NCBI GenBank assembly: GCA_023231445.1
Contig: JALNVF010000173.1
Coordinates: 1-5,579 of the forward strand
Source: Treponema sp.
Lineage (GTDB): Bacteria; Spirochaetota; Spirochaetia; Treponematales; Treponemataceae
Length of the DNA: 5,579 bases
Direction: 5' to 3'
In this document: positions 4,479 through 5,579 of the stretch, piece by piece
Position numbering within the stretch: position 1 is the stretch's first letter
Layout of the letters: the number at the start of each line of letters is the position of its first letter
Notes under the pieces: model-generated
What the model was told of the DNA's origin: nothing
Seen by the model: the letters and a program-made list of their open reading frames with translations, nothing else
Database searches by the model: none
Position numbers and translations under genes: made by a program

Positions 4479-5534
4479 ATGGCTCGCAAAAATCTGCTTA
4501 AAGGTTTTAAAAAACCTAAAGGCATTACTTATACGCCTCTTGAGACAAATCCGAATTACGGAAAGTTCACAGCGTATCCTTTTGAGACGGGCTTTGGTAC
4601 GACAATCGGAAATACCCTTCGTCGTATTCTGCTGTCCTCAATACAGGGATATGCAATAACTTCTGTTCGGATTACGTCTTATGATGCTGATGGTGTTCCT
4701 CATGTTATCTCCAGTGAGTTTGAAGCAATTCCGAATATTGCCGAAGACACACTGGAAGTGATTAACAGTCTGAAACAGATACGTTTGCGGCTGCCAGGTG
4801 ATACCGAGCAGGATACGGTTCTTTATGAATTCAAAGGGCCCGGTACTGTAAAAAGCGATGACTTTGCCAAAGAGGGTGAACTTGAGATCATGACAAAGAA
4901 TCAACTCCTTTTCACAATGATGGAAGGAGCTCATCTTGATATTGAAATTCAGGTTGACCTTGGCAGAGGGTATGTTCCTGCTGAAGTGAATGAACATTAT
5001 ATTGAAATTGTAGGTACAATTCCAATGGATGCGATATTTACCCCTATTCCCAAGGTAAAATATGCTATTGAACCTTGTCGTGTGGGCCAGAGAAACGACT
5101 ACGATAAACTTGTACTTGAGATTTGGACAGATGGAACAATCGCTCCGGAAGATGCATTGGCAGAAGCTGCAAAAATCGCGGAAGAACATTTCAAGATTTT
5201 TGTAAACTTTGATGACAATGCTATTTCCAGCGGTGATGATAACGATGAAGGCGACAAAAGAATTCACGATATTCTCAATACACCTGTTGATGAACTTGAA
5301 CTCTCTGTGCGTTCTTCTAATTGTCTGAAGAATGCCAACATTCGTACAATCGGCGAATTAACAAAGAAGACAGAAGATGACATTGCGAAGACTCGCAACT
5401 TTGGTAAAAAAAGTCTTACCGAGATAAAGGAAAAACTTCAGGAATGGGGTTTGACGCTCGGTATGACCGATTACAGCCATCTGAAGAATGCTGTCAATAT
5501 AACAAAGCAGAAGGAAGAAACAGATGAATCATAA
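4479..5534 (+). CDS. rpoA: DNA-directed RNA polymerase alpha subunit
   Basis: Alpha dimerises to start RNA polymerase assembly, and its C-terminal domain contacts UP-element DNA and activators. The 351-residue protein is slightly longer than E. coli alpha (329). The N-terminal domain (about 1-245) shows FETGFGTTIGNTLRRILLSS (35-54), the conserved dimer and beta-contact helix, and LGRGYVPA (161-168). An acidic linker (about 245-260, with GDDNDEGD) leads to the C-terminal domain, ELSVRSSNCLKNANIRTIGE (274-293) and FGKKSLTEIK (308-317). Its DNA-contacting residues match E. coli with a 13-residue offset: Arg278, Asn281, Lys284, Gly309, Lys311 and Ser312 for Arg265, Asn268, Lys271, Gly296, Lys298 and Ser299. 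UP-element recognition is therefore likely retained. A charged tail (KQKEETDES) ends the protein. The last 11 bases overlap rplQ. Confidence 0.98.
   Translation: MARKNLLKGFKKPKGITYTPLETNPNYGKFTAYPFETGFGTTIGNTLRRILLSSIQGYAITSVRITSYDADGVPHVISSEFEAIPNIAEDTLEVINSLKQIRLRLPGDTEQDTVLYEFKGPGTVKSDDFAKEGELEIMTKNQLLFTMMEGAHLDIEIQVDLGRGYVPAEVNEHYIEIVGTIPMDAIFTPIPKVKYAIEPCRVGQRNDYDKLVLEIWTDGTIAPEDALAEAAKIAEEHFKIFVNFDDNAISSGDDNDEGDKRIHDILNTPVDELELSVRSSNCLKNANIRTIGELTKKTEDDIAKTRNFGKKSLTEIKEKLQEWGLTLGMTDYSHLKNAVNITKQKEETDES
5511..5515 (+). promoter_or_regulatory. Ribosome binding site of rplQ inside rpoA
   Basis: AAGGA lies eight bases before ATG 5524 and within the final rpoA codons. It supports the overlapping rplQ start. 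Confidence 0.65.
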
Positions 5535-5579
5535 GAATGGTTTTAATCCGCTTTCGCGAACAACAGCACACCGCCGTGC
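5524..5579 (+). CDS. rplQ: 50S ribosomal protein L17, N-terminal start (partial)
   Basis: The frame from ATG 5524 runs off the window after 18 complete codons, giving MNHKNGFNPLSRTTAHRR. This fits the L17 N-terminus, in which a short basic start leads to a conserved Leu-x-Arg-(Ser/Thr)-x-x-His-Arg segment. L17 lies near the polypeptide exit tunnel on the large subunit. The start overlaps the end of rpoA by 11 bases in a different frame and has its own AAGGA site at good spacing, so termination of alpha and initiation of L17 are probably coupled. rplQ after rpoA is the near-universal order in bacteria. The identification rests on a short fragment plus context. Confidence 0.9.
   Translation, partial: MNHKNGFNPLSRTTAHRR

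Noticed and set aside
4638..5267. Long open frame on the minus strand (209 codons) opposite rpoA.
   Set aside because: It is a shadow of rpoA: cysteine-, asparagine- and phenylalanine-rich translation with no recognisable domain. The + strand gene is certain.
1..5579. Novel defence, mobile or biosynthetic system, CRISPR array, tRNA or rRNA.
   Set aside because: All but the 121-nt gap and short spacers is occupied by well-known ribosomal, secY and rpoA genes. I found no spaced repeats, transposase-like coding or RNA gene signatures.

Overview
The window is a stretch of the conserved bacterial S10-spc-alpha ribosomal protein cluster, all on the + strand and almost without spacers. The order is rplR (3' end), rpsE, rpmD, rplO, secY, rpmJ, rpsM, rpsK, rpsD, rpoA, rplQ (5' end). 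The organism is most likely a spirochaete close to Treponema. This rests on family knowledge and remembered resemblance (for example the RpoA N-terminus MARKNLLKGFKKPK and the L17 start MNHKNGFNPLSRT), not on a search. Base composition is moderate, with no sign of recent transfer.

Layout. Positions 1-2807 carry the distal part of the spc operon: L18, S5, L30, L15 and the translocon channel SecY, with gaps of -1 to 16 nt. Positions 2808-2928 form the only real intergenic region (121 nt). It holds dyad symmetries, two extended -10-like motifs and a strong ribosome binding site for rpmJ. Positions 2929-5579 carry an alpha-type block: L36, S13, S11, S4, the RNA polymerase alpha subunit and the start of L17, with gaps of 9-16 nt and an 11-nt rpoA/rplQ overlap. 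Most starts have an AGGAG or GGAGG site at normal spacing, and several of these overlap the upstream stop codon, which favours translational coupling.

The genes join ribosome assembly (both subunits), membrane protein export (SecY) and transcription (alpha) in one growth-controlled unit. Unlike the Bacillus arrangement, no adk, map or infA lies between secY and rpmJ, and rpsD sits between rpsK and rpoA as in E. coli.

I see no defence system, mobile element, CRISPR array or novel enzyme here. The most interesting part is the secY-rpmJ gap, which can be folded on paper into a pseudoknot-like leader next to the rpmJ ribosome binding site. Because S4 is encoded downstream and S4 represses the E. 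coli alpha operon through a pseudoknot, this is a testable autoregulation candidate. Secondary points are an Arg/Gly-rich N-terminal extension on S5 and a Lys/Ala-rich C-terminal tail on L15.
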